This document shows, piece by piece, positions 1 through 8,692 of a stretch of 64,000 bases of DNA. The notes beneath the pieces were generated by a model. That model was not told where the DNA came from. It saw only the letters and a list, made by a program, of their open reading frames with translations, and searched no databases. The translations under genes were made by a program, and so were the position numbers. The stretch spans positions 266,901-330,900 of the forward strand of contig CANLWG010000004.1 of assembly GCA_947494715.1 (NCBI GenBank), given 5' to 3'. Every line of letters starts with the position of its first letter. The first letter of the stretch is position 1. Origin of the DNA: an uncultured Flavobacteriaceae bacterium (GTDB lineage: Bacteria; Bacteroidota; Bacteroidia; Flavobacteriales; Flavobacteriaceae).

Positions 1-935
1 TTTTTTTGAAGTTTGGAACTCAGATTTTCCTTACCAATTAGATTCAAATAAGTAATTCCCGGATCTGCATTGGAAACTATAGTATCCGCATAAATATATT
101 GGCCGTTTTCCAATTCTACACCAATGGCACATTTTTTCTTATCATCTCGAGTTAAAATTCTATTTACCGCTGTGCTGGTATGTAGATATCCTCCATGTTT
201 TTTCAACGCATTTGTCATTGCCTTTATCAAGGCACCACCGCCACCCATGGGATAATAGGCACCATTAAAATAGTGGCTCATCAATGCACAGTGTAAAGGG
301 AAGGCCGCTTTTTTGGGTTGAAGACCGTGGTCGCCACATTGGATGTTAAGGATATTTTTGAGCAAAGGATTTTTGATGTGCCAATTGATGACTTTTCTTA
401 GACTGAAAAGCCCATATTTACCCATGTGCCTGGTTTTATAGGGAATGGTCAGCTTTTGCCAAAAACCTTTGAAATAGGGTAGGGAATATATTTGTTCGCT
501 CACATTCCGCACCAAGTTCAGATAGGTGTGAATGGGTTTTCTTTCCTCCGGAAAACGTTCTGAAAGTCGATTAATAAGTTGTTCAAGGTTTGAGGGAAAG
601 TCAAAACGTTCTTCCCCGATCCAGGCGTGCTCGTAAGCATCAGGATTCATCCGAAAGAACACTAGGTCATTGGCTATGCCTAGACCTCTATACAAGTCAT
701 TTGTAGCCTCGCCTTCGGCCAAAAGTCCCACGTAATGCACTCCTGGCGTAAATCGATGGCCATCCAAATAAAAACTGTGGCACCATCCGCCGGGAACATC
801 GTGCTGCTCTAGCACCAATACCTTTTGTCCGGCCCTGGCCAAACAAATCGCCGTCGCTAGACCTCCAGCCCCTGAACCAATGATAATCGTATCCCACTTG
901 TTACCATCAGGTAAGTTAAGGTTCTTATTGGACAC
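1..935 (-). CDS. FAD-dependent phytoene desaturase / retinol saturase-like oxidoreductase (3' end outside window)
   Basis: This is the N-terminal ~311 residues of an FAD/NAD(P)-binding amine-oxidase-fold enzyme of the carotenoid desaturase / all-trans-retinol saturase group. The dinucleotide-binding GSGAGG motif lies at about residues 20-25 and is followed by a PGGWCHS motif and a glycine-rich PMGGGGAL segment typical of the family. The C-terminus runs off the left edge. The start is uncertain: there is no in-frame ATG before the FAD motif. GTG at 933-935 is the best candidate, although the frame stays open upstream into the next gene. The substrate (carotenoid, retinoid-like or lipid) cannot be told from sequence. 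It lies directly downstream of, and on the same strand as, the Gfo/Idh/MocA gene. Confidence 0.75.
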   Translation of the reverse strand, partial: MSNKNLNLPDGNKWDTIIIGSGAGGLATAICLARAGQKVLVLEQHDVPGGWCHSFYLDGHRFTPGVHYVGLLAEGEATNDLYRGLGIANDLVFFRMNPDAYEHAWIGEERFDFPSNLEQLINRLSERFPEERKPIHTYLNLVRNVSEQIYSLPYFKGFWQKLTIPYKTRHMGKYGLFSLRKVINWHIKNPLLKNILNIQCGDHGLQPKKAAFPLHCALMSHYFNGAYYPMGGGGALIKAMTNALKKHGGYLHTSTAVNRILTRDDKKKCAIGVELENGQYIYADTIVSNADPGITYLNLIGKENLSSKLQK

Positions 936-1006
936 TGATTTATCGATTTCAGTAGTTTTTCCCATTCGTTTTACTTTGTTCGGCCCTGGCTTTCTTTGCC
1001 AGATTC

Positions 1007-2176
1007 TCAATTACGCATGGCCGCCTCAGGAAACATATCTTTCCAAACAATAGTTTTATGGGTCTCTACGGAACGCTTTGCGGCTTCCAGTATTTGCATG
1101 ACCCGCTCGTTATTTTCCAATGACGAGACATCATACTCAGGTAATTGGTAGTTCTCTTGGACTACTTTCTGCAATACCGCGAAAGGGTCATGAACACCTT
1201 GCGGAAGTGGGTCTGCCTCTACTGAAGTAGACTCTTGTTTTCTACCTGTCATAATTTCCATGGCATTTGCATTTTTGCATATTACATACCCTGTGGTTCC
1301 ATAGATTTCCATATCCTTTACATGATGTGGCCAATTCCAAGAAGCTTGAATGATGACCTGATTTTCCGGATAGTCCAGTATTATTGTGGCATCGTCATCC
1401 ACTTTAGGATATAAATGGGGTTTCAATTGTTGAGTGATACAGGTAACGGATTCGGGTGCTTTTCCCTGCATAAACCAAGTCGCCAGATTTGCACCATAGC
1501 ATCCGAAATCAGTTAGAGCGCCTCCACCATTTAAAACAGGATCGGTAAGCCATTCTAAAAACTCCGGATTGCATCCTATTTCAATAGGGCCAAAATGTCC
1601 TGTATGGAAAACCATACGGCGTATGTTCCCAATTTTGTCCTCGGTATGAACAAGGTCATATGCCTTGTGGTTACTACCATACCAAGAGGTTTCATAATTG
1701 GTGAGCAAATGAATTTTGTGTTTTTTGGCCAAGGCAATCATTTCTTGGGCATGCTCCCAGCTTACGGCCAAAGGTTTTTCTACCATAACGTGTATGCCCA
1801 AAGGGGCACAATATCTAACGGTCTCCAAATGGTCATAAATGGAATTGAATGCGGTTACCGCCTCAGGTCGTACAGTTTTTACCATCTCATCCAAGGAATC
1901 AAAAACAATATCCATGGAATATCCATGTTGGTCGGCATATCTTTGGGCGAGTTCCCTGTTGGGTTCTACAATTCCCACAATTTCGATATCACCTACTTCT
2001 TCCCTTCCTAAAATCCAATGTACATGGGTATGGACCAGTCCTACCACACCAATTCGTAGAGGTTTTTGAGTTTCCTCAATTTTTTTAAACTCCATATTTT
2101 TATCTTGAGCCTGTATCAAGGAGGATATGGAAAAAAGCAGTATCAGACCCATCCATTTTCGAAATACGCTATTCAT
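1007..2176 (-). CDS. Exported Gfo/Idh/MocA family oxidoreductase
   Basis: This is a 389-residue NAD(P)-dependent sugar dehydrogenase-like protein. Residues 1-24 form a Sec signal peptide ending in an IQAQ-type cleavage region, so it probably works in the periplasm. The Rossmann motif follows (IGVVGL at about residue 43). The catalytic-region EKP motif lies near residue 134 and a C-terminal alpha/beta substrate domain begins around residue 150. Its start codon overlaps the stop of the upstream SGNH hydrolase by 4 bases, indicating translational coupling in one operon with the PQQ-type dehydrogenase. The substrate is probably a sugar or inositol derivative, inferred from the family and neighbours only. 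Confidence 0.85.
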   Translation of the reverse strand: MNSVFRKWMGLILLFSISSLIQAQDKNMEFKKIEETQKPLRIGVVGLVHTHVHWILGREEVGDIEIVGIVEPNRELAQRYADQHGYSMDIVFDSLDEMVKTVRPEAVTAFNSIYDHLETVRYCAPLGIHVMVEKPLAVSWEHAQEMIALAKKHKIHLLTNYETSWYGSNHKAYDLVHTEDKIGNIRRMVFHTGHFGPIEIGCNPEFLEWLTDPVLNGGGALTDFGCYGANLATWFMQGKAPESVTCITQQLKPHLYPKVDDDATIILDYPENQVIIQASWNWPHHVKDMEIYGTTGYVICKNANAMEIMTGRKQESTSVEADPLPQGVHDPFAVLQKVVQENYQLPEYDVSSLENNERVMQILEAAKRSVETHKTIVWKDMFPEAAMRN

Positions 2177-2856
2177 TCTCCAGAATTTAAAGCTTGTGAA
2201 ATAGCGGTTTCAACCATTGGTTCCATAACCTTGTAGCCCTCCTCGGTAGGATGTACACCATCATGCGCGTATTTCTCGGGCAATCCGTTACGCTCATCCG
2301 CCATGGCGGAAAAGTAATCCAGATAAATGATATCATTCAATTCTGCATAGGTTTTGATCATCTGGTTGAGTGCTACAATTTTCTTTGCGGGTTCCAATCC
2401 CGGTTTCCACGGATAGTCATAGGCGGGTAGGGTAGAGGAGAGTACCACTTTAATGCCATTGGCCTTTGCCAGTTCGCTCATGGAAATGACATTGTCGGAA
2501 ATCATATTCAACGTAGATGGGCCCGTATTCCCGGCAATATCGTTTGTCCCCGCCAAGATTACCACCACTTTAGGCTTTAATTCAATAACATCTTGCCGAA
2601 AACGCAACAGCATCTGAGGCGTAGTTTGGCCACTAATACCTCTATTGATGTATGGTTTACCTTCAAAAAAATCTGGACGTGTCTTAAGCCATCCAATGGT
2701 TATGGAATTGCCCATAAAGACTACGCGGTCCTCATCTTCTGTGGGAGCTGCCAATTTTTCGTTTGCTTCTTTAAAATGATTTAAATCGGGCCAATCCTGG
2801 GCGTTTACAGATGTCATAATCCCAAACAAAACAATCATTATAATCGAATTTTTCAT
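2173..2856 (-). CDS. SGNH/GDSL-family secreted hydrolase
   Basis: This is a 227-residue secreted esterase or lipase-like protein of the SGNH hydrolase fold. A signal peptide occupies residues 1-20. Block I reads FMGNSITIGW, with the nucleophile Ser at about residue 51 and GNS in place of the usual GDS. Block II is GISGQTT, block III is GTND, and block V is DGVHPT, supplying the catalytic Asp and His near residue 200. Members of this branch often deacetylate polysaccharides or act on carbohydrate esters, which would suit the surrounding sugar-dehydrogenase genes. It lies 13 bases downstream of the PQQ-type dehydrogenase gene and overlaps the next gene by 4 bases. Confidence 0.88.
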   Translation of the reverse strand: MKNSIIMIVLFGIMTSVNAQDWPDLNHFKEANEKLAAPTEDEDRVVFMGNSITIGWLKTRPDFFEGKPYINRGISGQTTPQMLLRFRQDVIELKPKVVVILAGTNDIAGNTGPSTLNMISDNVISMSELAKANGIKVVLSSTLPAYDYPWKPGLEPAKKIVALNQMIKTYAELNDIIYLDYFSAMADERNGLPEKYAHDGVHPTEEGYKVMEPMVETAISQALNSGE

Positions 2857-2869
2857 AGATTTTTATGTA

Positions 2870-4501
2870 TTACTTTAAGCCTTTACGTTGATGTACAATA
2901 TCCGCAGCTACAATATTTCCTCTGGTTTTTCCAAATTCAGTTCGAATATAATTTAAAATATCCCTTATTTCATTGTCCCCTAAATTTTTGTATGCTGGCA
3001 TTTCTCCTTGATATGAAACACCATTCACCTGTATAGGCCGGTTAAGCCCTCCCAAGGTAACATCGATGAGTCGAGACACGTTGCCCGACACCCACTCACT
3101 ATCTACTAAGGGCGGAATCTGCCCAACATTTCCTTTACCATTCGGGGCATGACAGGCGGCACAATGCGTACCATACAGTTTGGCGCCGTTGTTTAAATCA
3201 TCATCAGAAGTGGTAGATCTATAGATTTCCGGACTTAAGCTAATCGCGGTGAGTTCTTCTTTTAATTCAAAAGGTTTTTCCAAAGTTGCCAATTGCCGTT
3301 GTATACCCTCATCGGCTATTTGTATCTTGATGATACGGTCACCATTAGATTTGGGCAAAGAGTCATACAACCAGGGCTGATGTCCCTGATGCCAATCCAT
3401 ATTGCTTGTCGCCAGATAGATTTCCCCTTGTTCACCGACGGCCACATCGCGCAATCTTCCCAAGAATTTTTGGAAAAAGAGATGCTCTCCATTGATTTTG
3501 TCACCTTGAGCATTTAATGATAAAACACGAAAAGAACGTCCTTTTAGGGTAGTCAGTAGCAAACTGTTTTTCCATTCGGGAATTTGATCACTGTCATAAT
3601 ATTCCAATCCTGCCGTAGCAATGGTAGGCGTCCAGGCCTTTAGAGGTTCTCGGGTAACCGAATCTGTGCTGTACGCTTTTTCATTTTCCAAGTCTATAAA
3701 ACCATGGATGTCCGGCCAACCATAATTTGAACCTTTTTGTATAAGGTTGACTTCGTCATCGTTGTTCGGACCGTGCTCGGAAGCATATAGCTCGCCATTC
3801 CCTACGGTTATGCCCTGAATATTTCTATGGCCAGTGCTCCATATAGGGTTGTTGGGGTATGGGTTGTCATCTGGGATACTTCCATCAAGATTGAGTCGCA
3901 AAACCTTTCCATTTAAGGTCCTTATATCCTGAACAGTTCGTGTATCCCCTGCATCTCCGGTACCGATCCATAGCTTATCCTCAAAAACAAGCATACGACT
4001 TCCGTTATGATAGGTGTTTCCCGGAATATCTTTTAAAATGACCTTAGGATTTACCAGACTATCCCCTTCTAAAGAGAACCGTACAATTTTAGAGGAAATA
4101 AGATCTAGAAAATTACTGTCCTTCTCTGCTACCGTATAGTGTATATAAATAAACGGATCGGTCTCAAAATAGGGATACAAGGCCATACTGAACAATCCGG
4201 ATGATTTTCTATAGAAAATATCATCCAAAACGGCCAAATTTTGAATTTCACCTGTGGAAATATCAACTCGATTTATAGTTCCCTTCTGCTCTGTAAAATA
4301 TAACCATCCATCCGGACCGGGTACCAAGTCCCAAGGCACTTCAAGATTTTTTGCCACTTCTGTCACAAGCAATACAGAGGAGTCCAATTGTACTTGCGCC
4401 AAATAATTTTTTCCGTTCCAATTTGGTTTGGGTGGTGTTGAGCAGGCAACGATTAGGAACGTGCAATAGGTTACAACACCAAATGTTAACCCTCTTGCCA
4501 T
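2870..4501 (-). CDS. Lipoprotein PQQ-dependent sugar dehydrogenase fused to cytochrome c
   Basis: This is a 543-residue two-domain lipoprotein. The signal peptide ends in a lipobox (LIVAC) with Cys20 as the lipidation site. Residues ~35-400 form a glucose/sorbosone dehydrogenase beta-propeller, with characteristic stretches such as NGSRM, TGDAG and SEHGPN. Residues ~430-525 form a cytochrome c domain with the heme motif CAACH at 447-451 and a likely distal Met at about 501 in GEMPAY. The fusion suggests that electrons from aldose or polyol oxidation pass directly to the attached heme and then to the respiratory chain. It overlaps the upstream isomerase gene by 16 bases. Cofactor identity (PQQ) is inferred from the family. 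Confidence 0.88.
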   Translation of the reverse strand: MARGLTFGVVTYCTFLIVACSTPPKPNWNGKNYLAQVQLDSSVLLVTEVAKNLEVPWDLVPGPDGWLYFTEQKGTINRVDISTGEIQNLAVLDDIFYRKSSGLFSMALYPYFETDPFIYIHYTVAEKDSNFLDLISSKIVRFSLEGDSLVNPKVILKDIPGNTYHNGSRMLVFEDKLWIGTGDAGDTRTVQDIRTLNGKVLRLNLDGSIPDDNPYPNNPIWSTGHRNIQGITVGNGELYASEHGPNNDDEVNLIQKGSNYGWPDIHGFIDLENEKAYSTDSVTREPLKAWTPTIATAGLEYYDSDQIPEWKNSLLLTTLKGRSFRVLSLNAQGDKINGEHLFFQKFLGRLRDVAVGEQGEIYLATSNMDWHQGHQPWLYDSLPKSNGDRIIKIQIADEGIQRQLATLEKPFELKEELTAISLSPEIYRSTTSDDDLNNGAKLYGTHCAACHAPNGKGNVGQIPPLVDSEWVSGNVSRLIDVTLGGLNRPIQVNGVSYQGEMPAYKNLGDNEIRDILNYIRTEFGKTRGNIVAADIVHQRKGLK

Positions 4502-5439
4502 AGTTGTTGTGCTTTTTTTAAATCCTTTTTCAAAGCGGTAAATACGACCTCCGGAGCAACGGTAATTTCTGATTTTCCTTCTGAAGCACCACCTAGTGGA
4601 TATTCCGCATGTAGAATAACCGGAACCTTGATTTTATATTTTTTTAATAGGCCAAAATACTTTTTGAAATCCACCATTCCCTCACCAAGTGGTACATTTA
4701 TTACCCTCCAAGTACCACCAACTTTTTCCCATTTATAATCCTTTAGGGCCACGGCCTTAATATGGTCCTTGATAAGCCTTATACCATTTTCCCAAGAAAG
4801 GCCGCCCTCTACCATCGCATGCCTTATATCGTATTGTGCTCCAAAGTATTCTTTGTCCGCTTCTTCCAACAGGGCCTTGACCTCCCAAATGGAGGCTCCC
4901 ACCCAGGTACCCGAGTGATTTTGGTAACAACCTTTTAAGCCCAAAGACCGATTTAACTCGCTGAGGGATTTAATGGTCTGTGCGTGTTCCTTAAGCGTAT
5001 CCGACATAGATTGGTTTTCATCATACCTGAGCCAATTACAACGATAATGGGTGATGCCCTGCTGTGAAGCTACCTTTAAGACTTCGGCATCCAAGGGGTC
5101 ACTGGCATTGTCAACGGCTGTGGTCATTAAATGACAGTGTGAGCCTCCCTTCTTTATTTCTTCAATGGCCTTGGGCAAATCTTCCGCTACATTTTCTGGG
5201 AGTACATGACCTCTGGGCCTTACCGTAAGATCTAATCCTGCAAAGCCCATTTCCGCTGCTTTTTCACCTGCCGTCCGATAATTCAAGAATTGAAGATGCT
5301 TTGAGAATAAATATACCGGTAATGTATCGTGTATTTTATCAGGTATTTGCGATAAAGTTTGCAATGGATGTAAAAAAGGTACAGCTCCCAAGGCCTGTGT
5401 TGTTGTTTTAATAAATTTTCTTCTTGTTGTATCCTCCAA
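4486..5439 (-). CDS. Sugar phosphate isomerase/epimerase family protein (TIM barrel) with Tat-like signal
   Basis: This is a 317-residue protein of the xylose-isomerase-like TIM-barrel superfamily (sugar phosphate isomerase/epimerase). The N-terminus has twin arginines in TTRRKFIKT followed by a hydrophobic stretch, resembling a Tat export signal, so the enzyme is probably exported folded with its metal. Metal-site-like acidic and His residues appear in QNHSG, QYDIRHA and ILHAEYP. No ATG lies before the RR motif. The start is TTG at 5437-5439. It is the first gene of a five-gene minus-strand run (isomerase, PQQ dehydrogenase-cytochrome, SGNH hydrolase, Gfo/Idh, FAD oxidoreductase), and its 3' end overlaps the PQQ-type dehydrogenase gene by 16 bases. 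Confidence 0.82.
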   Translation of the reverse strand: MEDTTRRKFIKTTTQALGAVPFLHPLQTLSQIPDKIHDTLPVYLFSKHLQFLNYRTAGEKAAEMGFAGLDLTVRPRGHVLPENVAEDLPKAIEEIKKGGSHCHLMTTAVDNASDPLDAEVLKVASQQGITHYRCNWLRYDENQSMSDTLKEHAQTIKSLSELNRSLGLKGCYQNHSGTWVGASIWEVKALLEEADKEYFGAQYDIRHAMVEGGLSWENGIRLIKDHIKAVALKDYKWEKVGGTWRVINVPLGEGMVDFKKYFGLLKKYKIKVPVILHAEYPLGGASEGKSEITVAPEVVFTALKKDLKKAQQLWQEG

Positions 5440-5454
5440 TGTATACTTTTTATG

Positions 5455-5955
5455 TTATTTGTTTTGTTTCAATTGTTGCTCTTCCGCCTGCTTTAAAGGT
5501 AATGCTTTTATCAATCTATCAATATTAGGTCTCAGTGCTATTAGATAGGCCAATAAAGACAGGCCTATTATGAGATAAAAGGCATTTCCGTTTGCATAGT
5601 AAATAAATAGGGCAAGAAATGCCGGGCCTTCCAAAAGGGCATATTGAATGAGGGAAGCGGTTTGATATTTACCCAATTTGGTTTTTAGAGTACCTTCTAA
5701 ACGTACTTCTTGAAGCTGTTTTTGGAACAAAAACTTACTTAAAAAATAACCCATGACAGCGACTATAGGAACAATGTATACGGATGGGTCATTGAAATCT
5801 GTCTGTACAATGAAAGAAGGGTTTTGAAAATAGACGAATAAGGTAAAGGCCACTAATCCAATGGTTAAAGTGCTATGAAGAATGGTCAGGGTTTGTAGTA
5901 AAGGTTTGTTTTGCATAAAATGTTTTGGTAATTGGCTTTCTAGCCAGTTTCTCAT
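5455..5955 (-). CDS. Uncharacterised four-helix integral membrane protein
   Basis: I do not recognise the family. The 166-residue product has four predicted membrane segments at roughly residues 24-45, 60-78, 103-121 and 126-142. A basic/amphipathic loop separates helices 2 and 3, and the tail is Gln/Lys-rich and cytoplasmic. An internal Met at residue 14 (MQNKPLL) is an alternative start. It lies 15 bases upstream of the isomerase gene on the same strand and could be the first gene of that operon, but nothing in the sequence connects it to sugar metabolism. Confidence 0.7.
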   Translation of the reverse strand: MRNWLESQLPKHFMQNKPLLQTLTILHSTLTIGLVAFTLFVYFQNPSFIVQTDFNDPSVYIVPIVAVMGYFLSKFLFQKQLQEVRLEGTLKTKLGKYQTASLIQYALLEGPAFLALFIYYANGNAFYLIIGLSLLAYLIALRPNIDRLIKALPLKQAEEQQLKQNK

Positions 5956-6093
5956 ATTGCAACACTAAAATAGTTGTTTTGAACGAGAAGCATTTCCCTT
6001 ACTAGTTAACAGAAGATTTTACATCTAATTCGAGTATTTGAGCAATGTATTTATTTGTATTTTTAAGACGAATGTAATTGAAATCGACCAGAC

Positions 6094-7230
6094 ATGAATA
6101 GAAGAACCTTCAACACCAAATTGTCCCAGGGCTTAGCCGGAACAGCGTTATTAAGTGGAATACCTTTGGCATGTGCCATGGGCGGTACACAGAACAAAAA
6201 GAAATTGGGTATTGCCCTCGTGGGATTGGGAAGCTATAGTACGTACCAATTGGCTCCTGGGCTTCAGGATGCCGAGCATTGTTATTTGGCGGGTGTTGTT
6301 ACCGGTAGCCCGGAAAAGGAAAAAGTTTGGATGGACAAATATGGGATACCTAAGGAAAATGTGTACAACTATGAGAACTTTGATTCCATTGCCAAAAATG
6401 ATGCTATAGATATTGTGTATGTGGTTTTGCCGAATAGTATGCATGCGGATTTTAGTATTCGTGCCGCAAAAGCAGGCAAGCATGTTATCTGTGAGAAGCC
6501 CATGGCTGTAAACGTTGAAGAATGCGATGCCATTATCGATGCCTGTAAAAATGCAGGGGTAAAACTTAGTGTAGGATATCGTATGCAATCCGACCCCTAT
6601 ACCAATGAGATTAAACGATTGGTAAGCGAAAAGCCCTATGGTAAGGTTATGTATGTTTCTTCCGATGCCGGGTATATCTCTAGGGGCAATCCGGAGCAAT
6701 GGCGTTTGGATCATGCCTTATCTGGAGGTGGTGCCTTAATGAATATGGGGGTCTATTCCATACAGAGCAATATATATGGTGTTGGATATAATCCTATTTC
6801 GGTTTCCGCTCAGGAATTCAGTACCCGCCCTGAATATTTTAAGGATACCGATGAATCGATTACCGCCCAAATGGAATTTCCGAACGGGGTAGTAGGCCAT
6901 ATGTTCACATCGCACAATGCCAATGCGAATCGCCTTTTTGTTTCTTTTGAAAAAGGATGGGCAGAACTCAATCCCTGTCATAGCTATGGACCAATAGCCG
7001 GAAGAACTTCGGAAGGTAAAGAGATCAGGTACCCGCACCAAAGTCAACAAAAAGTACAGATGGATGATTTTGCCAAACATATTCTAATGGGCACCCCAAA
7101 TGTGGTCCCGGGCGAAATGGGCAAACGTGATATGGTCATTGTAGAGGCTATTTACAAGTCCATTGCCGAAGGAGGAAAACGTATCCCTTTAGATTTAGAT
7201 GATATGGGAATAGTGAAAAAGAGTATTTAG
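6094..7230 (+). CDS. Exported Gfo/Idh/MocA oxidoreductase (glucose-fructose oxidoreductase-like)
   Basis: This is a 378-residue NAD(P)-dependent oxidoreductase. The N-terminus (MNRRTFNTKLSQGLAG) carries a twin-arginine pair followed by a hydrophobic segment, resembling a Tat signal as in glucose-fructose oxidoreductases. The nucleotide-binding motif is ALVGLGSY at about residues 42-49, and the conserved EKPMAV is near 137-142. A DHALSGGGALMNMG stretch is typical of the C-terminal domain. It is divergent from the island on the other strand, separated by 138 bases that probably hold two promoters. The two exported Gfo/Idh enzymes in this window are only distantly alike. The substrate is unknown. 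Confidence 0.87.
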   Translation: MNRRTFNTKLSQGLAGTALLSGIPLACAMGGTQNKKKLGIALVGLGSYSTYQLAPGLQDAEHCYLAGVVTGSPEKEKVWMDKYGIPKENVYNYENFDSIAKNDAIDIVYVVLPNSMHADFSIRAAKAGKHVICEKPMAVNVEECDAIIDACKNAGVKLSVGYRMQSDPYTNEIKRLVSEKPYGKVMYVSSDAGYISRGNPEQWRLDHALSGGGALMNMGVYSIQSNIYGVGYNPISVSAQEFSTRPEYFKDTDESITAQMEFPNGVVGHMFTSHNANANRLFVSFEKGWAELNPCHSYGPIAGRTSEGKEIRYPHQSQQKVQMDDFAKHILMGTPNVVPGEMGKRDMVIVEAIYKSIAEGGKRIPLDLDDMGIVKKSI

Positions 7231-7327
7231 CAAAACAGTAGACAAAGAACCTTCAAAATAACCGATCTACTTTCTTCCGTGTTACCAAAAAGTGAATCAT
7301 TCCGCTAATTCATGTAGCCCTTTCGTC

Positions 7328-8092
7328 CTAAAACTTTTCAAAGACCCCTAGTCCAAATAGAGCGAAATCATATTTCACGGGATCTAGGGGGTCTAGCTTA
7401 CGGAGATTTTTATCCAATTCGGAAACGGCTTTTGCGTCGTTCTGCTTGCGGGTCAATAGATTTAGTCTCCTGGCCACGTTCCCGGAATGTACATCCAAAG
7501 GACAGGACAACTGTGATGGATTTATGGTTTTCCATAACCCGAAATCAACTCCCGTGCCGTTACTCCTAACCATCCATCTTAGGAACATGTTGATGCGCTT
7601 TGCAGCAGAACCCTTCCCGGGATCGCTAATGTGTTTGGTGGTTCGGTTTAGGTGGGGAAGCTCAAAGAAAACTTGTTTCAAAGCTGTGATGGCCGATTGC
7701 ATAGATTCGGGTTTGGCATTTTTGGCAAATATACTTTCAAGCCCACCGTACTGCCGATAGATGTTTTGCAGACCCTTTATGAAATAGATGAAATCGATTC
7801 CATTAAAAGTCCTGTGAACAAAACCGGATAGTTTTTCCAAATCGCCTTCTTGGTGGTCCTTTACAAAGTCGGCCGGAACGTTGTCCAGGAGCTCCATCAT
7901 AGTGGTTGCATTGTTGATGATACTTTTACGATTTCCCCAGGCTATTGTTGCCGTTAAGAAAGCACTGATTTCAATATCCTCTTTTCTAGAGAATCTATGT
8001 GGGATTTGGAGGGGATCCGTTTCCAAAAATCTTGGATGGTTATAGTATTCCACTTTGGCATCCAAAAACTCCTTCAACTCGGCCTTCCTCAT
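7328..8092 (-). CDS. TIGR02757 family protein (DUF2400)
   Basis: This is a 254-residue protein matching the Bacteroidetes/spirochaete TIGR02757 (DUF2400) family, recognised by the N-terminal HPRFLETDPLQIPHRF and IAWGNRKSI segments and the C-terminal PLDPVKYDFALFGLGVFE. The usual length is about 250, so it looks complete. It appears soluble, with no signal peptide. The biochemical role of the family is not established. It overlaps the upstream CPBP protease gene by 4 bases (ATGA), so the two are translationally coupled. Confidence 0.85.
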   Translation of the reverse strand: MRKAELKEFLDAKVEYYNHPRFLETDPLQIPHRFSRKEDIEISAFLTATIAWGNRKSIINNATTMMELLDNVPADFVKDHQEGDLEKLSGFVHRTFNGIDFIYFIKGLQNIYRQYGGLESIFAKNAKPESMQSAITALKQVFFELPHLNRTTKHISDPGKGSAAKRINMFLRWMVRSNGTGVDFGLWKTINPSQLSCPLDVHSGNVARRLNLLTRKQNDAKAVSELDKNLRKLDPLDPVKYDFALFGLGVFEKF

Positions 8093-8646
8093 TGTAGTGG
8101 AATATTTAACATCTTAAATAGGACTATTGGCCCAACCAAGATTAAGTTGTAGCAAGCATGCAGTGCCATTGCCCAATTGAGACCAAATCGTATTCTAATG
8201 TATCCTAAAATGGCCCCTACTACCAATTGGGGGGCAACAAGAAGGGGTGAAAGTAAAAGGGTGGTCAAGCGCATTTCAAAATTGGTAATATGATAAAATC
8301 CAAAGGTCAAGGTAAAAGCATAGAACAGTATGGGAAACCGTCTATTTTTTTTAAAAAAGGATAAAGGACCCCTGAAAATTAGTTCTTCCACAATAGGGGC
8401 AACGACCACCGCACCCAAAAATACCAATGGTAAAGAATAGCGCTCAAAGAAATCATCGACGGCATGTTTCCCAAAATCCAAATCAAAAATAACCTGAATC
8501 CCACCTATTAACCAGCCCAAAACAAAACTCAGAACAAGCGAAAGCCCCAATAACCGCAAAAAAACACCAAACCGATAATTGAAATCCCTGTTTTCATCTG
8601 GTCGGTATATGGGATTCTTTAAAAAGACTAGGAGTTCATGGAGCAT
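8089..8646 (-). CDS. CPBP family intramembrane glutamic protease (CAAX protease-like)
   Basis: This is a 185-residue polytopic membrane protein with about five hydrophobic segments. It carries the family signature EELIFRG (the EExxxR motif), a second motif with His in FGFYHI, and a third in ALHACYNL. These are the catalytic Glu/His positions of the CPBP/Abi (CAAX prenyl protease) family. In bacteria these proteins are often tied to bacteriocin self-protection or have unknown substrates; here no bacteriocin gene is next to it. It is coupled to the TIGR02757 gene and lies 46 bases after the LolD-like ATPase gene on the same strand. Confidence 0.85.
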   Translation of the reverse strand: MLHELLVFLKNPIYRPDENRDFNYRFGVFLRLLGLSLVLSFVLGWLIGGIQVIFDLDFGKHAVDDFFERYSLPLVFLGAVVVAPIVEELIFRGPLSFFKKNRRFPILFYAFTLTFGFYHITNFEMRLTTLLLSPLLVAPQLVVGAILGYIRIRFGLNWAMALHACYNLILVGPIVLFKMLNIPLQ

Positions 8647-8692
8647 AAAAAATCAGTTGGGTTAAGCTTGCCAGTAATTGGCTTGCATTTAA

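Noticed and set aside
6151..6714. Long minus-strand open frame opposite the Gfo/Idh gene
   Set aside because: It lies entirely inside a gene with strong family motifs on the plus strand, and its product has no recognisable domain.
8089..8646. Bacteriocin immunity role for the CPBP protease
   Set aside because: No bacteriocin precursor or export genes are adjacent; its neighbours are a TIGR02757 gene and a LolD-like ATPase.
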